In this document: piece by piece, positions 21,286-32,800 of the stretch
How positions within the stretch are numbered: position 1 is the first letter of the stretch
How the letters are laid out: every line of letters starts with the position of its first letter
Assembly (NCBI RefSeq): GCF_024519465.1
Contig: NZ_JALJRW010000010.1
Location: 1-64,000, forward strand
Origin: Stenotrophomonas sp. Ste86
Lineage (GTDB): Bacteria > Pseudomonadota > Gammaproteobacteria > Xanthomonadales > Xanthomonadaceae
Direction of reading: 5' to 3'
Length of the DNA stretch: 64,000 bases
Position numbers and translations under genes: made by a program
Notes under the pieces: model-generated
What the model was told of the DNA's origin: nothing
The model's database searches: none
What the model saw: the letters and a program-made list of their open reading frames with translations, nothing else

Positions 21286-22232
21286 ACGCACCCCTCAACA
21301 AGGAAGCCGCGGCGCCGTCGCGCCTGGGCGTATGGTTGCACCACCATGGCCACAGCGTGGTGTTCAGCCTGGGCCGCGCCTGGCGCAAGCCGTGGGCGAC
21401 GCTGCTCACCATCATGGTGATGGCGCTGGCCCTGGCGTTGCCGCTGGGCCTGTCGATCGCGCTGGACAACCTCACGCATTTCGCCGGCAGCGTGCAGCAG
21501 TCGCGCGACATCAACCTGTTCCTCAAGCCGGACGTTGCCGCAGCGGCGGCCGGGCAGGTGGCCGATTCGCTGCGCGGTCGTGCCGACGTGGGCAACGTCA
21601 CCGTGCAGACCCCCGAGCAAGGGCTGCAGGAACTGCGCGAAGGGGCCGGGCTGGGTGAGGCGATCGATGCGCTGCACGACAATCCTCTGCCTACCCTGCT
21701 GATCGTGACCCCGACCGCCGGCACCGATGATGCGCGCCTGGCCACCTCGCTGGAGGGCCTGCCACAGGCCGACCTGGTCCAGCACGATGCGCTGTGGCGC
21801 AGGCGCCTGGACGCCTGGCTGGGCTTTGGCACGCGGCTGGTGCAGGTGCTGTCGGTGCTGCTGGGCCTGGGCGCGGCGCTGGTGGTGGGCAATACCGTGC
21901 GGCTGGACATCCAGGCGCGCCGCGACGAGATCGGCGTGCTGCAGCTGCTGGGCGCCAGCGATGGCTTCATCCGCCGCCCGTTCCTGTACCTGGGCGCGTG
22001 GTACGGACTGGGCGCCGGTGCACTGGCGTTGGGCCTGATCGGCGTGGCCGGGCTGGCGCTGCGCCCGCCGCTGGCCGCGTTGTCGGAAAGTTATGCCAGC
22101 CCGTTCGTGCTGCATGGGTTGGACCTGCTGCATTCATCGTTCGTGCTGGTCGGCACCGTGGTGCTGGGCTGGCTGGGCGCGTGGCTGGTGACGGGGCATT
22201 TCCTGCGCCAGACCCGACCGACCGAAACCTGA
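21282..22232 (+). CDS. ftsX: Cell-division membrane protein FtsX
   Basis: Inner-membrane partner of FtsE. The 316 aa contain a cytoplasmic N terminus, a first transmembrane segment (TIMVMALALALPLGLSIAL, about residues 43-62), a periplasmic domain of about 120 residues that would contact murein hydrolase activators, and three further membrane segments in the C-terminal half. RAWRKPWATLLT and VRLDIQARRDEIGVLQLLGA are typical FtsX motifs. It is translationally coupled to ftsE, and the next gene starts only seven bases after its stop codon. Confidence 0.95.
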   Translation: MNAPLNKEAAAPSRLGVWLHHHGHSVVFSLGRAWRKPWATLLTIMVMALALALPLGLSIALDNLTHFAGSVQQSRDINLFLKPDVAAAAAGQVADSLRGRADVGNVTVQTPEQGLQELREGAGLGEAIDALHDNPLPTLLIVTPTAGTDDARLATSLEGLPQADLVQHDALWRRRLDAWLGFGTRLVQVLSVLLGLGAALVVGNTVRLDIQARRDEIGVLQLLGASDGFIRRPFLYLGAWYGLGAGALALGLIGVAGLALRPPLAALSESYASPFVLHGLDLLHSSFVLVGTVVLGWLGAWLVTGHFLRQTRPTET

Positions 22233-22239
22233 GGCCCGC

Positions 22240-23082
22240 ATGCGCCCGCAAGCCCTGAAGCACCTGGTCGACGATGCACCGCGCGTGATGGTGGTCGACG
22301 GTTCCAAGCTGGTCCGCAAGTTGATTGCCGATGTGCTGCAACGCGAACTGCCGGACGTGGACGTGGTGGGCTGCGCAAGCATCGAAGAGGCGCGCAGCGC
22401 GCTGGCGGCCGGGCCGGTGAACCTGGTCACCACCTCGCTCACGCTCAGCGACGGCGATGGCCTGGCGCTGGCACGTCTGGTGCGCGAAACTGCCGGGCAG
22501 GCCTATGTGCCGGTAATCGTGGTGTCCGGCGATGCGCAGCAGCACCTGGAGCAACGCCGCTTCACCGAATACGTCACCGACTATTTCGACAAGGCACTGG
22601 GGCATGAAGCGCTGGCCACCTTCATCCGTGGCTACGTGCAGCCGGAGACCATTCCCGGCGCGACCATCCTGTATGTCGAGGACAGCCGCGTGGTTGCCGA
22701 GGCGACCAAGCGCATGCTCGAACGCCAGGGCCTGCGCGTGCTGCACGTGATGACCGCCGAAGAGGCCTTCGCGCTGCTCACCGCCGAATCGCTCGGGCGC
22801 AGCAGCCACCGCATCGACCTGGTGCTTACCGACGTCACCCTCAAGGGTGAGCTCAGCGGCCTGGATGTTGTCGAGCGCGTGCGCGTGGACTTCGGCTACG
22901 GCAAGCGCCGCCTGCCGGTGCTGGTGATGACCGGCGACGGCAACCCGCTCAACCAGTCCGGCCTGCTGCAGGCCGGTGCCAACGATCTGGTGCAGAAGCC
23001 GATCGAAGAACGCCTGCTGGTGACCAAGGTGCTGTTCCAGCTGCGCCTGGCCCGGCTCAACGACAAACCCGTGGTGCGATGA
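22240..23082 (+). CDS. Tandem two-receiver response regulator, first receiver degenerate
   Basis: A 280-aa protein of two CheY-like receiver domains and no recognisable output domain. Domain 1 (about 13-135) has an acidic pocket residue in VMVVDGS, but the phosphoacceptor position reads [11 protein letters not shown], with Ser66 where Asp is expected, so it should not be phosphorylated. Domain 2 (about 142-270) keeps ILYVEDS, the phosphoacceptor Asp198 in VLTDVTL, a Thr in VMTGDG and a Lys in VQKPI, so it looks functional. No kinase is nearby. It lies between ftsX and ung and overlaps ung by four bases, so all four genes from ftsE may be one transcript. It may act by protein-protein contact. 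Confidence 0.85.
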   Translation: MRPQALKHLVDDAPRVMVVDGSKLVRKLIADVLQRELPDVDVVGCASIEEARSALAAGPVNLVTTSLTLSDGDGLALARLVRETAGQAYVPVIVVSGDAQQHLEQRRFTEYVTDYFDKALGHEALATFIRGYVQPETIPGATILYVEDSRVVAEATKRMLERQGLRVLHVMTAEEAFALLTAESLGRSSHRIDLVLTDVTLKGELSGLDVVERVRVDFGYGKRRLPVLVMTGDGNPLNQSGLLQAGANDLVQKPIEERLLVTKVLFQLRLARLNDKPVVR

Positions 23083-23786
23083 ACGACGAGGCAACCTCGA
23101 GCATCCAGCTCGAACCGAGCTGGAAGGCCCGTATTGGCGAGTGGCTGCTGCGTCCGGAGATGCGTGAGCTGTCCAGCTTCCTGCGCCAGCGCAAGGCCGC
23201 CGGTGCGCATGTATTCCCGCCCGGCCCGCAGATATTCGCGGCCTTTGACGCCACCCCGTTCGAGCAGGTCAAGGTGGTGATCCTCGGCCAGGATCCGTAT
23301 CACGGTGTTGGGCAGGCCCATGGCCTGAGTTTCTCGGTGATGCCCGGCGTGCCGGTGCCGCCGTCGCTGCTCAACATCTACAAGGAACTGGAGGCCGACC
23401 TGGGCATCCCGCGCCCGGACCACGGGTGCCTGCTGCCGTGGGCGCGCCAGGGTGTACTGCTGCTCAATGCGGTGCTCACCGTGGAAGAGGGGCAGGCCGG
23501 CGCGCACCAGAAGCGCGGCTGGGAAGGGTTCACCGACCACGTCGTGGACACCCTCAACCGCGAGCGCGAGGGCCTGGTGTTCATGCTGTGGGGCAGTTAC
23601 GCGCAGCAGAAGGGCAAGGTGATCGACACCGGTCGCCACCGCGTGCTCAAGGCGCCGCATCCGTCGCCGCTGTCGGCGCACCGCGGCTTCCTCGGCTGCC
23701 ATCACTTCTCGATGGCCAACGCGTACCTGCAGCGCCGTGGGCAGACCGCGATCGACTGGTCTTTGCCGCCGCGCGCGGCGCTGTAA
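23079..23786 (+). CDS. ung: Uracil-DNA glycosylase
   Basis: Removes uracil from DNA as the first step of base-excision repair. The 235-aa protein is a family-1 UDG with the water-activating motif GQDPYHG, the central [11 protein letters not shown] stretch and the DNA-intercalation loop [11 protein letters not shown]. The length matches E. coli Ung (229 aa). The ATGA overlap with the response regulator gene fixes the start. Downstream, a GC-rich hairpin (CCGGCCGACGGCCGG) lies in the 62-base gap before the convergent XRE gene. Confidence 0.97.
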   Translation: MNDEATSSIQLEPSWKARIGEWLLRPEMRELSSFLRQRKAAGAHVFPPGPQIFAAFDATPFEQVKVVILGQDPYHGVGQAHGLSFSVMPGVPVPPSLLNIYKELEADLGIPRPDHGCLLPWARQGVLLLNAVLTVEEGQAGAHQKRGWEGFTDHVVDTLNREREGLVFMLWGSYAQQKGKVIDTGRHRVLKAPHPSPLSAHRGFLGCHHFSMANAYLQRRGQTAIDWSLPPRAAL

Positions 23787-23848
23787 CCCGCGCTGGCCCC
23801 CGGCCGACGGCCGGGATGCGCGGCGATCACCACGCCGCGACGATTATC

Positions 23849-24214
23849 TCAATCGGTCAGCATTTCCATGATCGCGCGCGCCACCTGGCGTTTGCGCGCC
23901 GGCATCCGTCGCAGCAGCGAGAGAATCTCGGTTTCCTGGACGGTGCGTGCCGCCTCCACCGGCGCCGGCTCGGGGAGCGGCAGTTCGGCGCCATCGTCGG
24001 GACGGCCGGGACCGCGCCCCGTGGCCAACCATTCAAAATGGACTTGCGTCACAATTGCGACGCGTGAAAGATGTTGGACGCTCGGGGATGTGCCGCCTTC
24101 CCGTTCCCATTGCGCCACGGCGCTACGGCGCACGCCGGTTTCCAACGCCAACTGTGTCTGGGACAGGCCAGCCGTTAATCGGGCCCGCCGGATTCTGTCG
24201 CACATCGCCTGCAT
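23849..24214 (-). CDS. Small XRE-family DNA-binding regulator
   Basis: A 121-aa protein with an N-terminal Cro/C1-type helix-turn-helix (RIRRARLTAGLSQTQLALET, VRRSAVAQWERE) and a Pro/Glu-rich linker ending in a short helical tail (RKRQVARAIMEMLTD). The start at 24214 could also be the ATG at 24205. Targets are unknown. It is read divergently from the giant Ig-repeat operon and could regulate it or itself. A short palindrome CTGTGTACAG at 24273-24282 lies 59 bases upstream of its start and is a possible binding site. GC content is ordinary, so there is no direct sign of phage origin. Confidence 0.8.
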   Translation of the reverse strand: MQAMCDRIRRARLTAGLSQTQLALETGVRRSAVAQWEREGGTSPSVQHLSRVAIVTQVHFEWLATGRGPGRPDDGAELPLPEPAPVEAARTVQETEILSLLRRMPARKRQVARAIMEMLTD

Positions 24215-24530
24215 TTACTGCCCCCTTTCCCTGTTAGGTAAGCACGGCTTCCCTGAAAGCAATTCTTTTGTCCTGTGTACAGAACTGCTTCCGCTTGCTG
24301 CTGCAGCAGGGGGAATGGTTGGACGCTGACCCGCCGGCAAGCGTCGCTTCCCCCGTGTTTCACGCCGCCTTGATTTGACGGACTTTTAGTTACCCCGCAT
24401 TAATCGTCCCGAACCGGACATAAACGGATTCCCAAGCGGGAAACGACACCGGCAGCTGACGATCAGAACGGCGACGGAATAAATCCATCGCCACGGTCGG
24501 CCGCTGCTCAAAATCGGCGGGGACGCACGT
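24215..24530. promoter_or_regulatory. Divergent spacer between XRE gene and giant-repeat operon
   Basis: 316 bases without a gene. The region is less GC-rich than its surroundings, in particular around 24360-24500, which fits a promoter zone for the downstream operon. The only symmetric element I see is CTGTGTACAG (24273-24282). No confident -35/-10 pair was placed. Confidence 0.4.
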
Positions 24531-26687
24531 ATGGTTAATGTGAAAGGCGTGAAAGTTTCGTCATTGCGATGGCAGGCATGGGTGCTGATCGCAATACTGG
24601 CGGTGCTTTCATGCCTGGGCCGTGCGCAGGCGCAGTCGGCCTGTACGGCCGGTGCCTGCGTCAGCGCCGGGCCCCGGCTGGCCTCGGTCGATTCGACCCA
24701 GAGCCCTGTTCTCAATCTGTTGTTCGGCGCGCTGCTGCCGGGCACGACGGTCAATCTGAGCGTGGCCGACTGGAACAACCTGGCCGGCGCCAGAATCAAC
24801 CTCAACGCGCTGCTGACCCAGCTCAACGGCGGCGTGGTAGTCAGCGATCCCAGCCAGGTTCTCAACGCCAGCATCACCCTGGGCCAGTTGCGCGCGGCGA
24901 TGGTGCAGGTGCTGCAGGCCGACGGCCAGACCGCGGCGGCCAACGTACTCAACGCGCTGCCGCTGGGCGTGGCCGGTACCTCCGGCAGCATCCGCCTGGC
25001 CGACCTGCTGCAGATCGCGTTGCCCACCGGCTCGCTGGCCACGGTGAACTTGAACGTGCTCGACCTGCTGACCGGCGGCGTGCAGCTGTACAACTTCCGC
25101 AACGTGTTGACCACGCCCACGCCGATCACCGTCAACACCGCCGCGCTCGGCCTCAATGGCGTGGCCAACGTGCGGTTGTGGCTGCAGGTGGTGGAGCCGC
25201 CGGTCTACACCTGCGGCGCGGTCGGTGCGGCATTCCACAGCGCGGCGATCCGCATCAAGCTCGACCTCGACCTTGTGCAGGGCCTGAACACCGGCACCCT
25301 CAGCGCCGCGCTCAGCGGGCTCAATCTGCTGGGGGTGTCGTTGTCCAACACCAGCATCAGCGCCAGCGTGCTGCACCTGCAGGTGTACGCCGACGTGGCC
25401 CGGGCCGAAGGCTCGATCTCGGCGATCAACCTGGTGGGCAATGCGGTCACGCTGCAGGCGCGCCCCGGTTTGGTGAACCTGTATGTCGGTCAGATCAGCG
25501 ATGCGACCTTCTTCAACCGCAGCACGGTGCTGACCTCCACCGCGCTGAGCGCGGCGACGCTGACCTCGCTGAGCGTGAGCGTGCGGGTGTCGGCCAACGT
25601 CCTCGGCATCCTGACCCCCATCGCCGACGTGACCGTGCCACTGACGGTGACCATCCGTAGTTACGCCACCGCGACGCCGGGCCTGCAGAGCGCGAGCTTC
25701 ACCGGCCCGTACCCACAGACCCGCACGCTCACCGCCGGGACGGTCAGCGCCGCGACGATGGTCTCCACGCTGGTCAACTCGCTGAGCATCCAGGTGACCA
25801 GCGGCAATCCGACGGTGACGCTGCTGGCCGGCATCGCCTTGCCGCTGCCGGTGGCCGACCTGGTCAACGGCATCGTCAACGCGCTGCTGACGCCGATCCG
25901 CACGCAGGTTAACGCCCTGGTCACCCCCGTGCTGACCGCACTGCTGGGCGGACTGGTAGACAACCTGCTGGCGCTGCTGGGCATCCGCATCGGCCAGGCG
26001 GTGTTCACCGTGGAAGGCGTGACCCAGGCGTGCGCAGCTACCCTGCAGCTGGTCAAGGACCTGCAGCCGACCAGCGACACCGGGCGCTTCAACCTGTCCA
26101 TCACCTACAACGGCAGCACCGTCGGCTCTGCGAGCAACGTCGGCAACAACGGTGCCACCGCTGCCGTCATCACCGTACCCGGCGGCAGCTACGCGCTGGC
26201 CGAGGCGGCGGCTGCCGGCACCACGCTCACGCGCTACGCCAGCAGTTGGCAGTGCCTGGACCAGAACAACGCGGTGGTGTCCTCCGGCACCGGCGGCAGC
26301 TTCACCCTGCAGGCGCCGGCGATGACCGCCACCGCGGTCACCCTGGTGTGCCGCATCACCAATCGAACGCGACAGGCCGACTTGTCGATCACCAAGAGCG
26401 ATGGCAGCGGCAGCTACACGCCGGGCGGCACGGCGACCTACACGCTGCTGGTGAGCAATGGCGGTCCCGATGCGGTCACCAATGCGGTGGTCACCGACAC
26501 CCTGCCCAACGGCACCACATTGCGTGGCGCGTGGACCTGCAGTGCGTCCACCGGCAGCGCCTGCGCGGTGGCCACGGGTGGGGCGGTGGGCGATGGCGCG
26601 GTCAACGTCGGGGTGAACCTGATCAATGGCGGGCAGGCAACGATCAGTGTGCCGGTGAGTTTCAGCAGCAACCCGGGCGCGTACTGA
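24531..26687 (+). CDS. Secreted protein with TadG-like body and C-terminal DUF11 domain
   Basis: First gene of the giant surface operon; 718 aa, function unknown. A signal peptide ends near AQAQ (about residue 35). Residues 40-490 are a Leu/Asn/Val-rich body (INLNALLTQLNGGVVVSD, SIRLADLLQIALPTGSLATV, LWLQVVEPPVY) that reminds me of the extracytoplasmic part of TadG-like proteins; this is a weak resemblance. Residues about 503-612 look like a prealbumin-like or CnaB fold (LQLVKDLQPTSDTGRFNLSI). Residues about 617-718 are a DUF11 repeat domain (ADLSITKSDGSGSYTPGGTA, VVTDTLPNGTTL). The N-terminal part of the next protein holds another DUF11-like domain, so the two products may assemble together. 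It ends 113 bases before the giant gene. Confidence 0.75.
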   Translation: MVNVKGVKVSSLRWQAWVLIAILAVLSCLGRAQAQSACTAGACVSAGPRLASVDSTQSPVLNLLFGALLPGTTVNLSVADWNNLAGARINLNALLTQLNGGVVVSDPSQVLNASITLGQLRAAMVQVLQADGQTAAANVLNALPLGVAGTSGSIRLADLLQIALPTGSLATVNLNVLDLLTGGVQLYNFRNVLTTPTPITVNTAALGLNGVANVRLWLQVVEPPVYTCGAVGAAFHSAAIRIKLDLDLVQGLNTGTLSAALSGLNLLGVSLSNTSISASVLHLQVYADVARAEGSISAINLVGNAVTLQARPGLVNLYVGQISDATFFNRSTVLTSTALSAATLTSLSVSVRVSANVLGILTPIADVTVPLTVTIRSYATATPGLQSASFTGPYPQTRTLTAGTVSAATMVSTLVNSLSIQVTSGNPTVTLLAGIALPLPVADLVNGIVNALLTPIRTQVNALVTPVLTALLGGLVDNLLALLGIRIGQAVFTVEGVTQACAATLQLVKDLQPTSDTGRFNLSITYNGSTVGSASNVGNNGATAAVITVPGGSYALAEAAAAGTTLTRYASSWQCLDQNNAVVSSGTGGSFTLQAPAMTATAVTLVCRITNRTRQADLSITKSDGSGSYTPGGTATYTLLVSNGGPDAVTNAVVTDTLPNGTTLRGAWTCSASTGSACAVATGGAVGDGAVNVGVNLINGGQATISVPVSFSSNPGAY

Positions 26688-26800
26688 CGCGCGCGGTGGC
26701 AGTGCAGTGGGCGCGGGGATGACCTCGCGCTGGGGATGGACAGGATCATCGTGACCGACCGGCCCGCAAGGGCAGGGCGAACGCTTTCGAGGATGAGCGC

Positions 26801-29800
26801 ATGGCAGCAACCGGCAAGCAGGGCAGGGCAGGCAGGGCATCGGCCCGCATCGCATGCGCGATGGCCCTGTTGATGGTGCTGCTGCCGCCGCCGCTGCTGG
26901 CCCAGGGTTACCCCAACCCACTCAACAACACTGCCAGCGTGACGGCGCCGACGGATGTGTCCGATCCCACGCCGGGCAACAACAGCGCCACCGATACCAA
27001 CGCACTGGCGCTGCAAGCGCAGTTGAGCGTGACCAAGACGCTGCTCAGCGCCAGCCCGGTCGCCGCGGGCGGGGCCGTGCAGTACCGCATCCAGGTCAAC
27101 AACGCCGGGCCGTCGGCAGCGTCAGCCGTCGGCGTGGTCGACAACGTGTCCGCGCTGCTCACCAATGTCAGCTGGACCTGCCAGGGCACCACCGCGGCAT
27201 CGTCATGCGCGCAGTCCAACGGCACCGGCAACGCGATCAACGTGCAGGTCAACGTGGCCGTGGGGGACAGCGTGGTGCTGCTGGTCAACGCCACCGCACC
27301 GACCGCCACGCCGGCCACGGTGCCGGCCAACAGCGTGGCGCTGGTGCTGCCGCCAGGCACGACCGATCCGACCCCGGGCGACAACACCGCCACCACGCCG
27401 GCGGTGCCGGTGCAGCCCAACGCGCTGGTGGCCAACAACGATACCTTCGCCACGCCCATCTCCTCGACCACCGGCGGCAACACGCCGACGGTGCTGGCCA
27501 ACGACACGCTCAACGGCGCGCCGGTGAACGGTACCAACCTGATCATCGCGCTGCAGAATGCGCCGGCCGGCTTCACCATCAACGGCGCCGGTGTGATTGC
27601 GGTACCCGCGGGGGCGACGGCGGGCGCGACCAGCCTGACCTACCAGATCTGCGAGAACGCCTCGCCGTCCAACTGCGCCACCGCCATTGCCAGTGTCATC
27701 ATCGGTCCCACGGCGGTGAACGACAGCTTCAACGCCACCGGTGGCGCGCCGTCGTTGAGCGGCACCGTAGCGGGCAACGACAATGCACCGGCCGGTGCGC
27801 AGTTCAGCGTGACCGGTACGCCGCCGGCCGGGCTCACCCTCAACAGCGACGGCAGCTTCGCCTATGCACCTGCCGGCGGCATCGCCGCGGCAACCTCCTT
27901 CCAGTACCAGGTCTGCCTGCCGGCACCGAACGGTGGCGTGTGCGCGACGGCGACCGCGTCGATCGTGGTCAATGCCAATGCGCTGGTCGCGGTCGATGAC
28001 ACCTTCGCCACGCCGATCCCGCCCGGCGCCGGTGGCGTCACCCCGAGCGTGCTCGGCAACGACACCTTCAATGCCGGTGCAGTGCCCACCGCGCAGGTCA
28101 CGCTGAGCCTGGTCGGTGCGCCGGCCGGTGTTGCGATCAACCCCAACGGCACGATCCAGGTGCCGGCCACGGCGGCCGCCGGTCCTCTGGCGCTGACCTA
28201 CCGCTTCTGCGAGATCGTACTGCCGGCCAACTGCGCCACCGCCACCGCCACTCTGGTCATCAGCCCCGATGCGGTGAACGACACGGTCACCACGCCGGGC
28301 GGCGGTCAGCCGGCGACCGGCAGCCTGGCCGGCAACGACACCATCGCCAGCGGTTCCACCTACACGCTCGGCATCGCACCGACGCGCGGCACGGCCGTGG
28401 TCAATGCCGATGGCACCTTCACCTACACCCCCACCAACGCCAACACCGGGCCGGACAGCTTCACCTACCAGGTGTGTCTGCCGGCACCGAACAACAGCGT
28501 GTGCGATACCGCCACGGTCAGCGTCAACGTACAGGGCAACGTGATCGTCGCGGTGAACGACACCTTCGCCACGCCGCTGCAGCCCGGTGCGACCAGCCCG
28601 GCCAGCCTGCTGGCCAATGACACCCTCAACGGTGCGGCGGTGGTGCCAGGCACGGCCAGCCTGGTGCTCACCGGTGCGCCGGCCGGCTACACCGTCAACG
28701 CCGCTGGACAGGTCGTGATTCCGGGCGGCGCGGCGGCCGGCGAGGTGACCTTCAGTTACCAGCTCTGCGAACAGGCCACGCCGGGCAACTGCGCTACGGC
28801 CGATGTGCAGTTGGTGATCGCCCCCGATGCGGTCGATGACACGTTCGCGGCCACGGCGGGCATCGCGTTGACCGGCACCGTGGCCGGCAACGACAACGTG
28901 TCTGCCGGTGCGCAGTTCAGCCTGCTGGCCGGGGCCGCGCACGGCAGCGTGGGCGTCAACGCCGATGGCAGCTTCAGCTATACCGCGCAGGCGGCCTACA
29001 CCGGGCCGGACAGCTTCCGTTACCAGGTGTGCCTGCCGGCACCGGATGCGTCGGTCTGCGATGCCGCGTCGGTGACGATCAACGTCAGCCCCGGCGCGAT
29101 CGTCGCCGGCAACGATGACTTCAGCAGCGCGCCGCTGACCGGTGCAGGTGGGCTGACCGCCAGCGTGCTGGCCAACGACACCCTCAACGGCGTCGCCATC
29201 CTGCCGGCGCAGGCCACGCTGTCGTTGATCAATGCACCGCCGGCCGGTTACACGCTCGAACCCGACGGCCAGTTGCAGGTGCCCGCCGGTGCGCCGGCCG
29301 GCCCCGTCGGCCTGACCTACCAGCTGTGCCAGGCCGGCACCGGCAACTGCACCACCGCGACCATAGCCGTGGTGATCGCCCCCGATGCGGTGGCCGATGC
29401 ATTCACCACGCAAGTCGCTACAGCGCTCAACGGCACTGTGGCGGTCAATGACAACATCGCTGCCGGTACCACCTTCGCCACCACCGGCGCAGTGCCGCCG
29501 GGCCTGGTGTTCAACACCGATGGCAGCTTCACCTATACGCCGCCAGCGCAGTACACCGGTACCACCACGTTCCTCTATCAGGCGTGCCTGGCCGCGCCGC
29601 TGGCGGGTGTCTGCGATAGCGCCACGGTCACCCTCAACGTCAACGCCGGCACCCTGGTGGCCAACGATGACGATTTCCGCGCGGCGATCATCAACCCGGC
29701 CAGCGGCGGCACCACCAACAGCGTGCTGGGCAACGACACCCTCAATGGCGCGATTCCGCCTGCGCCTGCCGATGTGATCCTGTCCCTCATCGGTGCGCCG

Positions 29801-32800
29801 GCGGGGTATGTGCTCAACAGCAACGGCACGATTTCGGTACCCGGCGGTGCGGCGGCCGGCGCGGTCGATTTCTCCTATCAGTTGTGCGAAGCCGCGCTGC
29901 CCGGCAACTGCACTACGGCGGCGGTGCGCCTGCTGCTGGCGCCGGTTGCGGTCAACGACACCTTCAGTACGCCGGTGGGTGTTGCACTGACCGGCAGCGT
30001 GGTCGGCAACGACAACGTGCCTGCCAATGCCACCTTCAGCCTCAGCGGCACCGCCCCGGCCGGGCTGGTGTTCAATCCCACCGGTGGCTTCACCTACACG
30101 CCGCCGGCGGGCATCCAGGGCGCGGTCACCTTCGCCTACCAGGCCTGCCTGCCGGCGCCTGACACCAGCGTGTGCGCCGGGGCCTCGGTCACCGTCAACG
30201 TCAACGCCGGCACCCTGGTCGCCAACGACGATGACGTCCGCGCCACGCCGATCAATCCCGGCACGGGCGGCAGCACCGCATCGGTGCTCAACAACGACAG
30301 CCTCAACGGCAGCGTGCCGCCGGCCTCGGCCGACGTCCTGCTGAGCCTGGTAGGCGCGCCATCGGGCTACACCCTGGCGGCCGATGGCACATTGACCATC
30401 GCCAGCGGCGTGCCGGCCGGTGCGGTCACGCTGACCTATCAGCTGTGCGAGGCTGCGTTGCCGACCAATTGCGATTCGGCGCAGATCCGCCTGGTGGTCT
30501 CCCCGTTGGCAGCCGCCGACGTGTTCTCCACGCCGGCCGGGCAGTTGCTGGCCGGCAATGTCGGCAGCAACGACAATGCGCCGGCCGGTGCGGTCTTCAG
30601 TGTCACCGGTGCCGTTCCGGCGGGCCTGCAGTTCGGCCCGGATGGCACGTTCCTGTACACCCCACCGGCTGGCGTTACCGGGCCGGTCGGTTTCACCTAC
30701 CAGGTGTGCCTGCCTGCGCCGGACAACGCCCAGTGCAGCACGGCCAGCGCCACCATCAACGTCAACGCCGGCACCCTGGTGGCACGGGACGATGATTTCA
30801 CCGCCACCCCGCTCACGCCCGGCAATAGCAGCGGCACCAGCGTGCTGCTCAACGACACCCTCGATGGCGTCACCCCGCCAGCGGCCAGCAGCGTGATCCT
30901 GAGTCTGGTCGGTGCGCCGGCGGGCTACGCGCTGGATGCCAACGGCCTGCTGCAGGTGCCTGCCGGTGCGGTCGGCGGCGCCACCGTGTTGGCCTACCAG
31001 GTCTGCCAGAGCGTGCTGCCGAGCAACTGCGCCAGCGCGACCATCCGCCTGGTCGTGACCCCGTCGGCGAGCAACGACACCTATTCCACCGCGGCCGGGC
31101 AGGCGCTCAACGGCAACGTGGGCGACAACGACAACGTGCCCGCCGGCGCACTGTTCACCGTGACCGGCACCGCGCCCTCCGGGCTGACCTTCAGCGCGTC
31201 GGGCAGCTTCAGCTATGTGCCGCCGGTCGGCACCACCGGCGCGGTGGGCTTCGATTACCAGGTCTGCCTGCCGGCACCGAATGCGGCGCTGTGCGCGACC
31301 GCGCGCGCCACCCTCAACGTCACCGCCGGCACGCTCGCGGCGATCAACGATGACTTCAGCAGTACCCCGATCAATCCGGTCAGCGGTGGCAGCACCCCCT
31401 CGGTGCTGGCCAACGATTCGCTCAACGGCACCACCCCGCCGGCGGCGGCCGATGTGCTGCTGACCCTGCAGGGCGCGCCGGCCGGGCTGGGCATCACCCC
31501 CGAAGGCGCGGTGACAGTGGCGGCCGGTACCGCGGCCGGGGTGAAGAACCTGATCTACCAGCTGTGCGAAGCAGCGGCACCGGCCAACTGCACCACCGCC
31601 ACGATCCGCCTGCTGGTGGCGCCCTCGGCAGTGGACGACGCGCTGTCCACGCCGGCCGGGCAGGTGCTCAACAGCTCGGTGGCCACCAACGACAACGCAC
31701 CGGTCGGTGCGCGCTTCGAGGTGGTGGGCACCGCGCCGACCGGCCTGGTGCTGGCCACCGACGGCACGCTGACCTATACGCCGCCGGCCGGCTTCAGCGG
31801 CGCGGTGAGCTTCACCTATCAGGTCTGCCTGCCGGCGCCGGATGCGGGCGTCTGCGCCACCGCCACGGCCACGCTCAACGTCAACAGCGGCACGCTGGTG
31901 GCCGTCGATGACACCTTCCCCACGCCGATCGCGCCGGGCGCGCCTTCGCCGAGCGTCCTTGGCAACGACACCCTCAACGGCACCACGCCGCTGGCCACCG
32001 AGGTGGTGCTGTCGCTGGTCGGCGCGCCGACCGGCTTCAGCATCGCCGGCGATGGCACGGTGAGCGTGTCTGCCGGGACCGCCGCCGGTGCGACCACGCT
32101 CACCTACCAGATCTGCGAGGCGGCCGCGTCGACCAACTGCGATACCGCCAGCATCGCGCTGATCGTCGCCCCGGCACCGGTCAACGATGCCTTTGCCGTG
32201 CAGGCCGGGCAGACCGTCAGTGGCAGCGTCGCCGCCAACGACAACCTGCCGATCGGCGCGCTCTACACGGTGCAGGGCACGTTGCCGGCCGGGGTGACGC
32301 TCAATGGCGATGGCAGCTTCAGCTATACGCCGCCGGCCGGCACGACCAGCCCGGCCAGCTTCGACTATCGCGCCTGCCTGCCTGCACCGAATGCGGCGGT
32401 CTGCGGCACGGCGACGGTGACGTTGAACATCAACAACGGGACGCTGGTCGCCAACGACGACAGCTTCGGACCGATCGCACCCGGCAGCAGCACGCCCAGC
32501 GTGCTGGGCAACGACGCGCTCAACGGCGTGAGCCCGCCGGCGCCGGCGAATGTGTCGCTGTCGCTGGTCGGTGCGCCGACTGGCTTCACGATCGATCCCA
32601 ACGGCACGGTAGCGGTGGCCGCCAGCGCGCCCACCGGTGCGATCACGCTGACCTACCAGCTCTGCGAAACGGCGGCCGCCAACAACTGCGATACCGCCAG
32701 CATCGCGCTGGTGGTGCGTCCGGCCCCGGTGGACGATGTGATTGCCGTGCAGGCCGGACAAGCCAATACCGGCACCGTGTCCGGCAACGACAACATGCCG

